A DNA stretch of 35,259 nt from Cellvibrionales bacterium. GTDB taxonomy: Bacteria > Pseudomonadota > Gammaproteobacteria > Pseudomonadales > JAHEIH01. A program made the translations under genes and the position numbers. Within the stretch, counting starts at the first letter, position 1. The number at the start of each line of letters is the position of its first letter. The stretch is taken from contig JAHEIH010000013.1 in the NCBI GenBank assembly GCA_024639455.1, forward strand, positions 1-35,259, in the 5' to 3' direction. Under the pieces are notes generated by a model. That model saw nothing but the letters and a program-made list of their open reading frames with translations. It was not told where the DNA came from and made no database searches. Below, piece after piece: positions 10,026 through 18,875 of the stretch.

Positions 10026-10562
10026 ATGGCGAATTTGAAAAAAGTATACAACAACGAACTTGCTGCCAAGCTCAAAGAAGAACTCGGCTTAAGCAATGTA
10101 ATGGAAGTGCCCCGCATTACCAAAATCACTTTGAATATGGGTGTTGGTGAAGCATTAGGCGACAAAAAGGCATTGGAAAATGCTCTGGCTGACCTCGAGA
10201 AAATCGCTGGTCAAAAGCCTGTCGTAACCTTGGCGCGTAAATCTATCGCGGGCTTTAAAGTTCGTGAAGGTTGGCCCATCGGTTGCAAAGTAACTCTGCG
10301 TCGCGAGCGTATGTATGAGTTCCTGGAGCGCTTGATTTCTATCTCAATCCCTCGTATTCGTGACTTTCGCGGTGTGAGTGCTAAGTCTTTCGATGGCCGT
10401 GGTAACTTTGCTATGGGTGTAAATGAGCAAATCATTTTCCCAGAGATCGATTACGACAAAGTCGACAAGCTGCGCGGATTGGATATTGCAATTACAACAA
10501 CTGCCCGTACCGATGAAGAAGGTCGTGCACTGTTGAAAGCATTTAACTTTCCCTTTAAGTAA
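10026..10562 (+). CDS. rplE: 50S ribosomal protein L5
   Basis: 178 residues with [36 protein letters not shown] and [15 protein letters not shown]5 carries 5S rRNA with L18 and L25. I place the start at the ATG giving [11 protein letters not shown] because TAGGTGA lies six bases before it and its length matches the E. coli protein. An ATG three codons upstream is possible but badly spaced. Confidence 0.97.
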   Translation: MANLKKVYNNELAAKLKEELGLSNVMEVPRITKITLNMGVGEALGDKKALENALADLEKIAGQKPVVTLARKSIAGFKVREGWPIGCKVTLRRERMYEFLERLISISIPRIRDFRGVSAKSFDGRGNFAMGVNEQIIFPEIDYDKVDKLRGLDIAITTTARTDEEGRALLKAFNFPFK

Positions 10563-10604
10563 GTAGTTAACAGCTTCCAGAAACGAGGCTAAAGGTAAAA
10601 GATT

Positions 10605-10910
10605 ATGGCAAAGCAATCGATGATTGCGCGCGAAGCAAAGCGTGAAAAAACTGTAGCGAAATTCGCTGCGAAGCGTGAAATGTTGAAAGCGATCCTGAAA
10701 GACGTGAACGCTAGCGAAGATGAAAAGTGGGATGCACAAGTTGCTCTGCAAAAAATGCCCCGCGATGCTAGCCCTGTGCGTATCCAGCGTCGCTGCAAAG
10801 TGACTGGCCGCCCTCACGCGGTCTACCGCAAGTTCGGTTTGTGCCGTAACAAATTGCGTGAAGCGGCTATGCGCGGCGACGTGCCTGGCCTCGTTAAGTC
10901 TAGTTGGTAA
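10605..10910 (+). CDS. rpsN: 30S ribosomal protein S14 (zinc-free form)
   Basis: 101 residues, the long form without the paired CxxC zinc knuckle of short S14; the core is [20 protein letters not shown] and the end [18 protein letters not shown]14 is a late-assembling protein of the 30S head. The zinc-free form means this copy does not depend on zinc supply. Confidence 0.97.
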   Translation: MAKQSMIAREAKREKTVAKFAAKREMLKAILKDVNASEDEKWDAQVALQKMPRDASPVRIQRRCKVTGRPHAVYRKFGLCRNKLREAAMRGDVPGLVKSSW

Positions 10911-10952
10911 GCAAGATATACGCGACTATCTAGGCGCGAGTAGGAGTTTAAT

Positions 10953-11348
10953 ATGAGTATGCAAGATCCTTTGGCGGATATGCTAACCCGCATTCGCAAT
11001 GCGCAAATGGCGGAAAAAGCAAGCGTCAAAATGCCCTCTTCAAAATTGAAAGTGGCTGTAGCCAACGTTCTTAAAGAAGAAGGTTTCGTATCTGAAGTTG
11101 CAGTTAATACTGTTGACGGCAAATCAGAACTGTCTATCCAGTTGAAGTACTTCAACGGTGCGCCAGTGATTTCTGAATTGCACCGCGCAAGCACTCCAGG
11201 TCTGCGTCGTTACGCTGGCCGTGACGAGTTGCCTTCGATTCGCGGCGGTTTGGGTGTAGCCATTATTTCTACCAGCAAAGGGGTCATGACTGACCGTGCA
11301 GCGCGTAGCGCTGGTGTTGGTGGCGAAGTGCTTTGCACAGTCTTTTAA
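10953..11348 (+). CDS. rpsH: 30S ribosomal protein S8
   Basis: 131 residues starting [20 protein letters not shown] and ending in the family signature [20 protein letters not shown]8 organises the 30S central domain. In E. coli it also represses the spc genes by binding their mRNA near the L5 start; I did not find a clear copy of that RNA fold here. Confidence 0.98.
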   Translation: MSMQDPLADMLTRIRNAQMAEKASVKMPSSKLKVAVANVLKEEGFVSEVAVNTVDGKSELSIQLKYFNGAPVISELHRASTPGLRRYAGRDELPSIRGGLGVAIISTSKGVMTDRAARSAGVGGEVLCTVF

Positions 11349-11375
11349 TCCGGTTTTAGTGACGAGTTTTGTACT

Positions 11376-11909
11376 ATGTCTAGAGTTGCAAATAGTCCTG
11401 TTACCCTGCCTTCAGGTGTTGAGCTGAAGCTCGACGGTCAGTCCCTGAATGTCAAGGGTGGTAAAGGAACATTGAACATGGATATCCACGACCTAGTCGA
11501 GGTATCACAAGAAGAGAATGTCGTTACTTTCAAGGCACGTAATGGTTCGCAAAAAGCACGCGCTTTGGCCGGAACCACCCGTGCATTGGTAAATAACATG
11601 GTTATCGGTGTCAGTGCTGGTTTTGAGCGCAAGCTTGAACTGGTTGGCGTTGGTTACCGTGCGAAAGCCTCAGGTAACGTATTAAACCTGTCAGTAGGTT
11701 ACTCGAATCCTATCGATTTCGAAGTACCTGCCGGCGTGAGTGTCGAAACCCCTACTCAGACAGAAGTTGTTCTGAAAGGCATCGACAAGCAATTGTTAGG
11801 TCAAGTTGCGGCGGTTATCCGTGCGTTCCGTGCGCCTGAGCCCTACAAAGGCAAAGGTATTCGCTACGCAGGTGAACAGATCCTCCGTAAAGAAGCCAAG
11901 AAGAAGTAA
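11376..11909 (+). CDS. rplF: 50S ribosomal protein L6
   Basis: 177 residues, same length as E. coli L6, with two repeated domains and the signature [20 protein letters not shown] near the C-terminus. It lies at the base of the L7/L12 stalk near the factor-binding site. Confidence 0.98.
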   Translation: MSRVANSPVTLPSGVELKLDGQSLNVKGGKGTLNMDIHDLVEVSQEENVVTFKARNGSQKARALAGTTRALVNNMVIGVSAGFERKLELVGVGYRAKASGNVLNLSVGYSNPIDFEVPAGVSVETPTQTEVVLKGIDKQLLGQVAAVIRAFRAPEPYKGKGIRYAGEQILRKEAKKK

Positions 11910-11920
11910 GGCGAGAGATT

Positions 11921-12271
11921 ATGAGCGTAAAAAACAATGCAAGATTGCGTCGTGCCCTCCGCAGCCGTATGAGAATGCGCGAGTTGGGTGTAGAGCGTTT
12001 GAGTGTTCACCGCACCCCTCGCCACATCTATGCACAAGTATTGTCAGCCGATGGTTCAAAAGTATTGGCGCAAGCTTCTACTTTGGACAAAGAGCTGAAG
12101 TTGGCTTCAGGTGGCAATATCAATGCAGCGGCTGAGATCGGTAAACTGATCGCAGAGCGCGCTAAAGCAGCTGGTGTTAGCAAAGTAGCTTTCGACCGCA
12201 GTGGTTTCAAATACCACGGTCGTGTAAAGGCACTGGCTGATGCAGCTCGCGAAGGCGGTTTGGAATTCTAG
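11921..12271 (+). CDS. rplR: 50S ribosomal protein L18
   Basis: 116 residues with a very basic N-terminus ([18 protein letters not shown]), then [16 protein letters not shown], and the typical end [18 protein letters not shown]. It binds 5S rRNA together with L5. Confidence 0.97.
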   Translation: MSVKNNARLRRALRSRMRMRELGVERLSVHRTPRHIYAQVLSADGSKVLAQASTLDKELKLASGGNINAAAEIGKLIAERAKAAGVSKVAFDRSGFKYHGRVKALADAAREGGLEF

Positions 12272-12280
12272 GGGAACGAC

Positions 12281-12796
12281 ATGGCTAAAGAACAGAAAGA
12301 CAACGGTGAAAATGCAAACGAAGGCTTGATCGAGAAGCTCGTTCAAGTTAACCGCGTTGCTAAAGTTGTAAAAGGTGGTCGTATCTTCAGCTTCACCGCA
12401 CTGACTGTAGTGGGTGATGGCAATGGCCGTGTAGGTTTTGGTCGTGGTAAGGCGCGTGAAGTACCAGTAGCTATTCAAAAGGCTATGGAACAAGCTCGTC
12501 GCAACATGATCCAGGTAGACCTGAAGGGTGATACTATCCAGTATCCCATCAAAGCGAGCCATGGTGCTTCTAAGGTTTACATGCAGCCTGCGTCAGAAGG
12601 TACTGGTGTTATTGCTGGTGGTGCGATGCGTGCGGTTCTTGAAATCGCCGGTGTTCACAACGTATTGGCTAAGTGCTACGGCTCTACCAATCCCGTGAAC
12701 GTTGTTCGTGCAACCTTCAATGGCTTGAAAAACATGCGTTCACCCGAGGCAGTTGCTGCCAAGCGTGGTAAGAGCGTTGAAGAGATTTTGAACTAG
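12281..12796 (+). CDS. rpsE: 30S ribosomal protein S5
   Basis: 171 residues with the double-stranded-RNA-binding-like signature [18 protein letters not shown]. The N-terminal loop [15 protein letters not shown] is where spectinomycin-resistance changes occur in other bacteria. S5 contributes to decoding accuracy with S4. Confidence 0.98.
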   Translation: MAKEQKDNGENANEGLIEKLVQVNRVAKVVKGGRIFSFTALTVVGDGNGRVGFGRGKAREVPVAIQKAMEQARRNMIQVDLKGDTIQYPIKASHGASKVYMQPASEGTGVIAGGAMRAVLEIAGVHNVLAKCYGSTNPVNVVRATFNGLKNMRSPEAVAAKRGKSVEEILN

Positions 12797-12808
12797 GGCG
12801 TTAAGATC

Positions 12809-12994
12809 ATGGCTAAGGCTAAGACTATTAAAGTAACACTGGTAAAAAGCACCAGTGGTCGTTTGGAGTCGCATAAAGCGTGCGTAGCCGGTTTAGGTTT
12901 ACGTCGCATTCGTCACACCGTTGAGGTTGAAGACACTCCATCTGTCCGCGGTATGATTAACAAGGTGAACTACCTTTTAAAAGTTGAGGAATAA
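12809..12994 (+). CDS. rpmD: 50S ribosomal protein L30
   Basis: 61 residues starting [20 protein letters not shown], with [20 protein letters not shown]. Normal size for the bacterial family; absent from some bacterial phyla, so its presence fits Proteobacteria. Confidence 0.97.
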   Translation: MAKAKTIKVTLVKSTSGRLESHKACVAGLGLRRIRHTVEVEDTPSVRGMINKVNYLLKVEE

Positions 12995-12998
12995 GGCA

Positions 12999-13445
12999 AT
13001 GTCTGATTCATTGCGTTTAAACACGCTGAGCCCTGCCCCCGGCCACAAAACTACCGCTAAGCGCGTAGGTCGTGGTATCGGTAGTGGCCTGGGTAAAACT
13101 GGTGGCCGTGGTCACAAAGGTCAAAAAGCTCGTTCAGGCGGTAGTGTTCGCCCTGGTTTCGAAGGCGGTCAAATGCCTTTGCAAAAGCGTTTGCCGAAGT
13201 TTGGTTTTACTTCACGCATCGCTCGCGTGACTGCTGAAATTCGCACAGCCGAATTGAACAAGTTGACTGATGAAGTTATCGATCTGGATGCATTGAAGCG
13301 TGCTGACCTGATACAAGATAACATGCAACGTGCCAAGATCTTCCTGGCTGGTGAAGTCACCAAAGCAGTGAAAATCAAAGGCCTGGCAGTAACTAAGGGC
13401 GCTAAAGCAGCTATTGAAGCTGCCGGTGGTTCTGTAGAGGAATAA
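12999..13445 (+). CDS. rplO: 50S ribosomal protein L15
   Basis: 148 residues with the glycine-rich arm [19 protein letters not shown] and [18 protein letters not shown]. The start is the ATG giving [12 protein letters not shown], four bases after the rpmD stop; an in-frame start inside rpmD is less likely. L15 is a late 50S assembly protein. Confidence 0.97.
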   Translation: MSDSLRLNTLSPAPGHKTTAKRVGRGIGSGLGKTGGRGHKGQKARSGGSVRPGFEGGQMPLQKRLPKFGFTSRIARVTAEIRTAELNKLTDEVIDLDALKRADLIQDNMQRAKIFLAGEVTKAVKIKGLAVTKGAKAAIEAAGGSVEE

Positions 13446-13446
13446 C

Positions 13447-14772
13447 ATGGCAAACCAAGGCCAGTTAGCACTCGGCAATCAAGCCGGACTGGGCGAGCTT
13501 ATGGCTCGCCTTCGTTTTGTATTGCTTGCGATTATTGTGTATCGCGTTGGTACCCACATACCTGTGCCCGGTATCAACCCCGATCAACTCGCAGCTTTGT
13601 TTAACCAAAATCAGGGAACCATCCTTGGTCTGTTTAACATGTTCTCGGGCGGTGCGCTCGAGCGTATGTCGATTTTGGCCTTAGGTGTCATGCCCTATAT
13701 TTCGGCGTCAATCATTTTCCAGTTGATGTCAGCGGTGTCACCCACCCTGCAGCAACTTAAGAAAGAAGGTGATGCGGGCCGTCGCAAAATTACCCAGTAC
13801 ACCCGGTATGCCACGGTGGTACTCGCGACGATCCAAGCCTTTGGTATGTCGGTAGGTATGGCCGGTCAAGGCCTGGCCTTTAGTGCGGATTGGTCTTTCT
13901 ACTTCATCTCAGTAACCTCTTTGGTAACTGGTGCTGTATTTTTGATGTGGTTAGGTGAGCAGATCACCGAGCGCGGTATCGGTAACGGTATTTCGTTATT
14001 GATTTTTGCTGGTATTGTGGCGGGTTTACCCTCAGCAATCGGCCAATCATTAGAGTCAGCGCGTCAAGGCGAAATGAATATTGCAATTTTACTGTTCATT
14101 CTTCTTTTGGCAGTTGTTGTTATTTACTTGATCGTTAAGATCGAGCGTGGCCAACGTCGCATCACTGTTAATTACGCTAAACGCCAACAAGGTCGTCAAG
14201 CGTTCGGTGGTCAGACAAGTCACTTACCGATGAAAGTGAACATGGCGGGTGTTATCCCGGCTATTTTCGCAAGCTCTATTTTGTTGTTCCCTGCTTCGAT
14301 TGCGCAGTGGGTGAGCAGCTCAAGTACGGACATGGATTGGTTGCAGGACGTTGCCTTGGCAATTGGTCCCGGTCAGCCGCTGAACATTATTTTGTTCACC
14401 GTGTTGATCGTGTTCTTCTGTTTCTTCTACACGGCGTTGATGTTTGACCCCAAAGAAGTGTCAGAAAACCTGAAGCGTTCGGGTGCGTTTTTGCCCGGCA
14501 TTCGTCCAGGCGAGCAAACCGCGAAGTATATCGACGGTGTTCTGACTCGCTTGACTGTGTTTGGTTCGGCCTACATCACCTTGGTGTGTTTGCTGCCTCA
14601 AGCATTAGTTGTTGTTTGGAACGTGCCCTTTTACTTGGGCGGTACCTCGCTACTGATCGTAGTCGTGGTGGTCATGGACTTCATGGCGCAGGTGCAATCA
14701 CACCTGATGTCTCATCAGTACGATTCACTGATGAAGAAGTCTAATTTAAAAAGTTATGGTAAGAATGCCTAA
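13447..14772 (+). CDS. secY: Protein translocase subunit SecY
   Basis: 441 residues with ten membrane segments, the channel of the SecYEG translocon. Visible signatures are [14 protein letters not shown] after the first segment, [19 protein letters not shown] with the plug region, [19 protein letters not shown], and the cytosolic C5 loop with [15 protein letters not shown]. The order rplO-secY-rpmJ is universal in this group. One base separates it from rplO, so its level is tied to that of the ribosomal proteins. Confidence 0.98.
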   Translation: MANQGQLALGNQAGLGELMARLRFVLLAIIVYRVGTHIPVPGINPDQLAALFNQNQGTILGLFNMFSGGALERMSILALGVMPYISASIIFQLMSAVSPTLQQLKKEGDAGRRKITQYTRYATVVLATIQAFGMSVGMAGQGLAFSADWSFYFISVTSLVTGAVFLMWLGEQITERGIGNGISLLIFAGIVAGLPSAIGQSLESARQGEMNIAILLFILLLAVVVIYLIVKIERGQRRITVNYAKRQQGRQAFGGQTSHLPMKVNMAGVIPAIFASSILLFPASIAQWVSSSSTDMDWLQDVALAIGPGQPLNIILFTVLIVFFCFFYTALMFDPKEVSENLKRSGAFLPGIRPGEQTAKYIDGVLTRLTVFGSAYITLVCLLPQALVVVWNVPFYLGGTSLLIVVVVVMDFMAQVQSHLMSHQYDSLMKKSNLKSYGKNA

Positions 14773-14787
14773 CGCTTAGTGTTAGGC
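14767..14787 (+). other. Hairpin across the secY stop codon
   Basis: GCCTAAC / GTTAGGC pairs as a perfect 7-bp stem whose 5' arm contains the secY stop codon. Only CTTTC follows it, not a U-run, so it looks like an mRNA-stability, processing or coupling element and not a full terminator. Confidence 0.4.
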
Positions 14788-14804
14788 CTTTCGGAGTAGT
14801 GAAA

Positions 14805-14918
14805 ATGAAAGTACGTGCATCAGTTAAAAAGATCTGCCGCAACTGCAAAGTTGTTCGTAGACACGGTGTTGTTCGAGTGATCTGCAAAGAAGCTCGCCAC
14901 AAACAACGTCAAGGCTAA
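14805..14918 (+). CDS. rpmJ: 50S ribosomal protein L36 (zinc-binding form)
   Basis: A 37-residue protein, [17 protein letters not shown] and so on, ending RHKQRQG. The zinc-ribbon ligands are Cys11, Cys14, Cys27 and His32 (CxxC-x12-C-x4-H), so this is the zinc-dependent form, unlike the zinc-free S14 of the same block. GGAG lies about ten bases before the ATG. L36 is a late-joining 50S protein. Confidence 0.96.
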   Translation: MKVRASVKKICRNCKVVRRHGVVRVICKEARHKQRQG

Positions 14919-14937
14919 TTGCCCAACTTTTTATTTG

Positions 14938-14966
14938 TTGATTTTGTAAGCAACTTTAGCTAGAAT
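14938..14966 (+). promoter_or_regulatory. Promoter of the alpha gene set (rpsM to rplQ)
   Basis: TTGATT and TAGAAT with a 17-base spacer, then CTTGCGCC. It lies in the largest gap inside the block (111 bases), just where the alpha operon begins. The leader would be about 55 bases. In E. coli S4 represses these genes by binding a pseudoknot near the rpsM start; I cannot confirm that fold by eye. Confidence 0.65.
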
Positions 14967-15029
14967 CTTGCGCCTTTCGAGCTGCGCGTAAGTTTTTTAA
15001 GCGTTGTTGAATTTATTTTGGAGTAAAAG

Positions 15030-15386
15030 ATGGCCCGTATTGCTGGCGTAAACATCCCAGATAACAAGCATGCGGTTATTTCGCTGACTTATATCTATGG
15101 TATTGGCCGCACCACTGCTAAAAGCCTGTGTGCGTCTACTGGTATTGCTGAAGACACCAAAATTGGTGATCTGAACGAAGAGAAGCTCGACGTTTTGCGT
15201 GAAGCGATCTCTAAATTGATCGTTGAAGGTGATTTGCGTCGTGAAGTGTCAATGAGCATTAAGCGCTTGTTGGACCTCGGCTGCAACCGTGGCTTGCGCC
15301 ACCGTAAAAACCTACCTGTTCGTGGTCAGCGTACTAAAACCAACGCGCGTACCCGCAAAGGTCCTCGCAAACCCATTCGGAAGTAA
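15030..15386 (+). CDS. rpsM: 30S ribosomal protein S13
   Basis: 118 residues starting [20 protein letters not shown], with the helix-two-turn-helix region and the basic C-terminal tail [18 protein letters not shown] that contacts the P-site tRNA. TTTGGAG lies eight bases before the ATG. Confidence 0.98.
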   Translation: MARIAGVNIPDNKHAVISLTYIYGIGRTTAKSLCASTGIAEDTKIGDLNEEKLDVLREAISKLIVEGDLRREVSMSIKRLLDLGCNRGLRHRKNLPVRGQRTKTNARTRKGPRKPIRK

Positions 15387-15409
15387 GATTCGTCTTGCTT
15401 CCTAATTTA

Positions 15410-15431
15410 GTGTAGCTACACCACTGTGTAG
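15410..15431 (+). other. Overlapping inverted and direct repeats between rpsM and rpsK
   Basis: Three six-base blocks lie in a row: GTGTAG, CTACAC and, after CACT, GTGTAG. The middle block can pair with either neighbour. The second pairing (6-bp stem, CACT loop) is favoured because the first would leave almost no loop. Confidence 0.4.
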
Positions 15432-15456
15432 TGTTGATATTGAAGTAGGAAAGTTC

Positions 15457-15849
15457 ATGGCAAAGCCAAAAACTGCACCTCGTAAAAAGGTGAAAAAGTC
15501 CGTCGCTGACGGCATTGCGCATATCCATGCGTCATTCAACAACACCATTGTCACAATCACTGATCGCCAAGGTAATACTCTGTCTTGGGCAACAGCTGGT
15601 GGCTCTGGTTTCCGCGGCTCTCGTAAGAGCACGCCATTCGCTGCTCAGGTGGCTGCCGAGCGCGCTGGTCAATCTGCTATGTCAGACTACGGCCTGAAAA
15701 ATTTGGATGTGCTGGTTAAAGGTCCTGGTCCCGGCCGTGAATCAGCGGTACGTGCCCTTAATAATGTTGGTTACAAAATCACCAATATTACTGATGTGAC
15801 TCCGATCCCACACAACGGATGTCGCCCACCCAAGAAACGTCGTGTTTAA
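15457..15849 (+). CDS. rpsK: 30S ribosomal protein S11
   Basis: 130 residues with the signature [18 protein letters not shown] at the C-terminus; the Asn-Gly pair in it is the one known to form isoaspartate in E. coli S11. S11 lies in the 30S platform with S18 and S21 near the exit of the mRNA channel. Confidence 0.98.
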   Translation: MAKPKTAPRKKVKKSVADGIAHIHASFNNTIVTITDRQGNTLSWATAGGSGFRGSRKSTPFAAQVAAERAGQSAMSDYGLKNLDVLVKGPGPGRESAVRALNNVGYKITNITDVTPIPHNGCRPPKKRRV

Positions 15850-15874
15850 CGGCTGAGAGATACAGGATTCTAAA

Positions 15875-16495
15875 ATGGCTAGATATATTGGTCCTAAGTG
15901 TAAGCTTTCACGTCGTGAAGGCACCGATTTGTTCCTGAAGAGCGGTGTACGTTCTCTGGATTCAAAGTGTAAAGAAGAAACCGCACCAGGTATGCACGGT
16001 GCACGTCGTGGTCGTTTGTCTGACTACGGTGTTCAGTTGCGTGAAAAGCAAAAAGTTCGTCGCATCTACGGTATTCTGGAAAAGCAATTCCGCGGCTACT
16101 ACAAAGAAGCTGCTCGTCGCAAAGGCAACACAGGTGAGAACTTGTTGCAGTTGTTGGAATCGCGTCTGGACAACGTTGTTTATCGCATGGGCTACGGCTC
16201 AACACGCGCCGAAGCACGTCAGCTGGTTTCACACAAATCAATCACTGTGAATGGCGCAGTTGTTAACATCGCTTCTTACCAAGTAAAAGCGGGTGACGTT
16301 GTGGCTGTTCGCGAGAAAGCGAAAAATCAATTGCGTATTCAATCTGCATTGCAACTGTCTGCCAACCGTGGCGACATCAGCTGGATTGACGTTGACTCAG
16401 GCAAAATGATGGGCACGTTCAAAAACGTCCCCGATCGTAGCGATTTGCCTTCAGAGATCAACGAAAACTTGATCATTGAGCTTTACTCTAAGTAA
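15875..16495 (+). CDS. rpsD: 30S ribosomal protein S4
   Basis: 206 residues (E. coli 206) starting [20 protein letters not shown], with an S4 RNA-binding domain ([20 protein letters not shown]). It is a primary 16S binder, a decoding-accuracy determinant and, in E. coli, the repressor of its own gene set. Confidence 0.98.
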   Translation: MARYIGPKCKLSRREGTDLFLKSGVRSLDSKCKEETAPGMHGARRGRLSDYGVQLREKQKVRRIYGILEKQFRGYYKEAARRKGNTGENLLQLLESRLDNVVYRMGYGSTRAEARQLVSHKSITVNGAVVNIASYQVKAGDVVAVREKAKNQLRIQSALQLSANRGDISWIDVDSGKMMGTFKNVPDRSDLPSEINENLIIELYSK

Positions 16496-16527
16496 TTAAC
16501 AGCAGATACACGCGATAGGTGGCATTT

Positions 16528-17529
16528 ATGCAAAGTTCAGTTAACGAATTTCTTACTCCACGCGTCATCGATGTTGAGGAAGTTAGCACTACTCGTGCAA
16601 AAGTGATTTTAGAGCCTCTGGAGCGTGGTTTCGGCCACACTCTTGGTACAGCTCTACGTCGTATTCTTCTTTCTTCAATGCCTGGTGCAGCGATTACCGA
16701 AGTTGAAATCGACGGCGTTGAGCACGAGTACAGCGCAATCGAAGGCGTATTAGAAGACGTCATTGAGATTTTGATGAACCTGAAAGGTGTTTCACTGGTT
16801 CTGAACGAAGTCGATAGCACAACACTCACATTGTCTAGCTCAGGCAAAGGCATCGTGACCGCTGGCGACATTCAAACCGATGGCCACGTCGAGATCATCA
16901 ATCCCGAGCACGTGATTGCTCACCTCGACGAAAAAGGTTCAATCAGCATGCGTTTGACCGTTGCCAAAGGCCGCGGCTACCAACCTGCTGAAGTACGTAA
17001 CGAAGGCGACGAGGAAACTCGTTCACTGGGTCGTCTGCAGTTGGACGCTTCGTTCTCTCCCATTAGCCGTGTTTCTTACGTTGTAGAAAGCGCGCGTGTT
17101 GAGAACCGTACCGACTTGGACAAGCTGGTTTTGGATCTGGAAACCAACGGTACCATTGATCCTGAAGAAGCTATCCGTCGCAGCGCCACTATTCTGCAGC
17201 AACAGCTGGCTGTGTTTGTTGACCTCGAAAGCGAGAAACAAGCTGAGCCCGCACAGGCTGAAGAAGAAGTTGATCCCATCTTGTTGCGTCCCGTTGACGA
17301 CCTGGAACTGACTGTACGTTCAGCTAACTGCTTGAAAGCAGAAAGCATCTACTACATCGGTGACTTGGTACAACGCACTGAAGTTGAACTGTTGAAGACT
17401 CCTAACCTCGGTAAGAAGTCTCTGACAGAAATCAAGGATGTATTGGCATCTCGTGGTTTGTCTCTGGGCCTGCGCCTGGACAACTGGCCACCAGCTAGCC
17501 TGCGCAACGACGATCGCGTTCGTCTGTAA
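16528..17529 (+). CDS. rpoA: DNA-directed RNA polymerase subunit alpha
   Basis: 333 residues. The N-terminal assembly domain contains [20 protein letters not shown] and the C-terminal domain (about residues 248-330) has [18 protein letters not shown], with Arg264 matching the UP-element-binding Arg265 of E. coli. The start [12 protein letters not shown] matches the family; a GTG three codons upstream is less likely, although AGGTGG there gives good spacing to the ATG. Confidence 0.98.
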   Translation: MQSSVNEFLTPRVIDVEEVSTTRAKVILEPLERGFGHTLGTALRRILLSSMPGAAITEVEIDGVEHEYSAIEGVLEDVIEILMNLKGVSLVLNEVDSTTLTLSSSGKGIVTAGDIQTDGHVEIINPEHVIAHLDEKGSISMRLTVAKGRGYQPAEVRNEGDEETRSLGRLQLDASFSPISRVSYVVESARVENRTDLDKLVLDLETNGTIDPEEAIRRSATILQQQLAVFVDLESEKQAEPAQAEEEVDPILLRPVDDLELTVRSANCLKAESIYYIGDLVQRTEVELLKTPNLGKKSLTEIKDVLASRGLSLGLRLDNWPPASLRNDDRVRL

Positions 17530-17537
17530 TTGTTATC

Positions 17538-17555
17538 GCAGCGCTGCGGCGCTGC
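17538..17555 (+). other. Hairpin between rpoA and rplQ
   Basis: GCAGCGC / GCGCTGC is a perfect 7-bp stem with a TGCG loop, eight bases after the rpoA stop. No U-run follows. It may tune rplQ expression relative to rpoA or stabilise the rpoA mRNA end. Confidence 0.4.
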
Positions 17556-17605
17556 TTCCAAATTGTAAACTTGCTGTGATAGCAAGCGTTGTAAGGATTT
17601 GAGTT

Positions 17606-17992
17606 ATGCGTCATCGTCAGAGTGGCAGAAAATTTAACCGTAACAGTGCTCATCGCAAAGCGATGTTCCGCAATATGTCGGCATCATTGTTCGAGCACGA
17701 GTTGATTAAAACAACCCTTCCCAAGGCAAAGGAACTGCGTCGTCACGCAGAGCCTCTGATCACCTTGGCTAAAGAAGATTCAGTAGCAAACCGTCGTTTG
17801 GCGTTTGATCGTCTGCGTAGCAAAGACGCGGTAGGTAAACTGTTTGCTGAACTGGGTCCACGTTACCAAGGCCGTCCTGGTGGCTACATTCGCATTTTGA
17901 AATGCGGTTTCCGTGCCGGTGATAAAGCGCCTATGGCTTATGTTGAGCTAGTTGATCGCCCTGAAGATGCGGTCGCTGCCGACGAAGAATAA
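17606..17992 (+). CDS. rplQ: 50S ribosomal protein L17
   Basis: 128 residues starting [20 protein letters not shown], with [20 protein letters not shown]. It closes the ribosomal block and has the usual acidic C-terminal tail of gammaproteobacterial L17. GTAAGGA lies upstream of the ATG. Confidence 0.98.
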   Translation: MRHRQSGRKFNRNSAHRKAMFRNMSASLFEHELIKTTLPKAKELRRHAEPLITLAKEDSVANRRLAFDRLRSKDAVGKLFAELGPRYQGRPGGYIRILKCGFRAGDKAPMAYVELVDRPEDAVAADEE

Positions 17993-18017
17993 GTTCGGTT
18001 CTTTCGATCTGATTCAT

Positions 18018-18046
18018 AAAAACCACGCTTCGGCGTGGTTTTTTTT
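18018..18046 (+). terminator. Rho-independent terminator of the ribosomal block
   Basis: AACCACGC / GCGTGGTT with a TTCG tetraloop, flanked by A and T runs (eight T). A very stable, classical terminator. Confidence 0.93.
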
Positions 18047-18083
18047 GCCCAGCGATGGGCGTAATCCCTGTACAATATTTGTC

Positions 18084-18734
18084 ATGACTAAAGGCAATTC
18101 AAAAATCGTTACTAGTAACCAGCAGGGTATCCATCCCAATCTAGAAAACGTTGTTCGCCGCCATTTGGCTCATGCCAATCAAAAACCATTTAGTGAGCAT
18201 ACGCTAGTCGCCTTTGCGCAGGCGCAAGCGTGGATCGGCCAACGTGAGAACCCTCTCATTTTAGACGCCTGTTGTGGTAACGGAGAAAGCACGTTGACTC
18301 TTGCTGAACAGCATCCTGATGCCTTGGTTATTGGGATTGATAAATCTATTCATCGATTACAAAAGCATAACGGTGAAAGTGATCGCTATTTATTATTGCA
18401 GGCAGAACTTAACGATTTTTGGCGTTTGGCACGCCAGGCGGGTTGGTGTTTGTATAAGCACTACTTGCTTTATCCCAACCCCTATCCCAAAAGTGTGCAT
18501 TACAAACGTCGATGGCATTGCAGTCCTGCTTTTGCCGACATTCTCGCGCTTGGCGGCGAGCTCACAGTAAGGAGTAATTGGTCGCTGTATATTGATGAAT
18601 TTGCAGCGGCCTTGTCAGTGGCGGGCATTGAGGCACAATGTCACGTTTATATTAGTGCAGCACCGATAACGGCGTTTGAACGAAAATACTGGGCAAGCGG
18701 GCAAACCAGTTGGCAAACCCGGGTGTTACTCTAA
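18084..18734 (+). CDS. TrmB-like SAM-dependent methyltransferase
   Basis: 216 residues. A Rossmann methyltransferase core is visible: motif I LILDACCGNGEST (58-70), motif II LVIGIDKS (81-88), and a TrmB-like block YPNPYPKSVHYKRRWH (130-145). Canonical TrmB, which makes m7G46 in tRNA, has an acidic PDPW in this place; here the Asp is Asn132 and Trp is Tyr. The chain is also shorter than E. coli TrmB (239). It may be a diverged tRNA methyltransferase or a paralogue with another substrate. I chose the ATG after the terminator; the longer frame would start inside rplQ. A TACAATAT-like -10 lies just before it. Confidence 0.7.
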   Translation: MTKGNSKIVTSNQQGIHPNLENVVRRHLAHANQKPFSEHTLVAFAQAQAWIGQRENPLILDACCGNGESTLTLAEQHPDALVIGIDKSIHRLQKHNGESDRYLLLQAELNDFWRLARQAGWCLYKHYLLYPNPYPKSVHYKRRWHCSPAFADILALGGELTVRSNWSLYIDEFAAALSVAGIEAQCHVYISAAPITAFERKYWASGQTSWQTRVLL

Positions 18735-18875
18735 TTGCACATTTTTGGTGCGTCTCGTGCTTGTGCGTGGTGCTTGATGCCTTTTACTGATCTCAAAAGC
18801 TACTAATGTCGGTGGATTTTTTGGGCATTGATTTTGCAATCCTTTGTGATGTTACCCACATCGTTTTGGAGCGCT

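Noticed and set aside
17952-18083. Longer start for the TrmB-like gene inside rplQ.
   Set aside because: The extension would cross the rplQ stop and the strong terminator; the ATG at 18084 follows a -10-like box.
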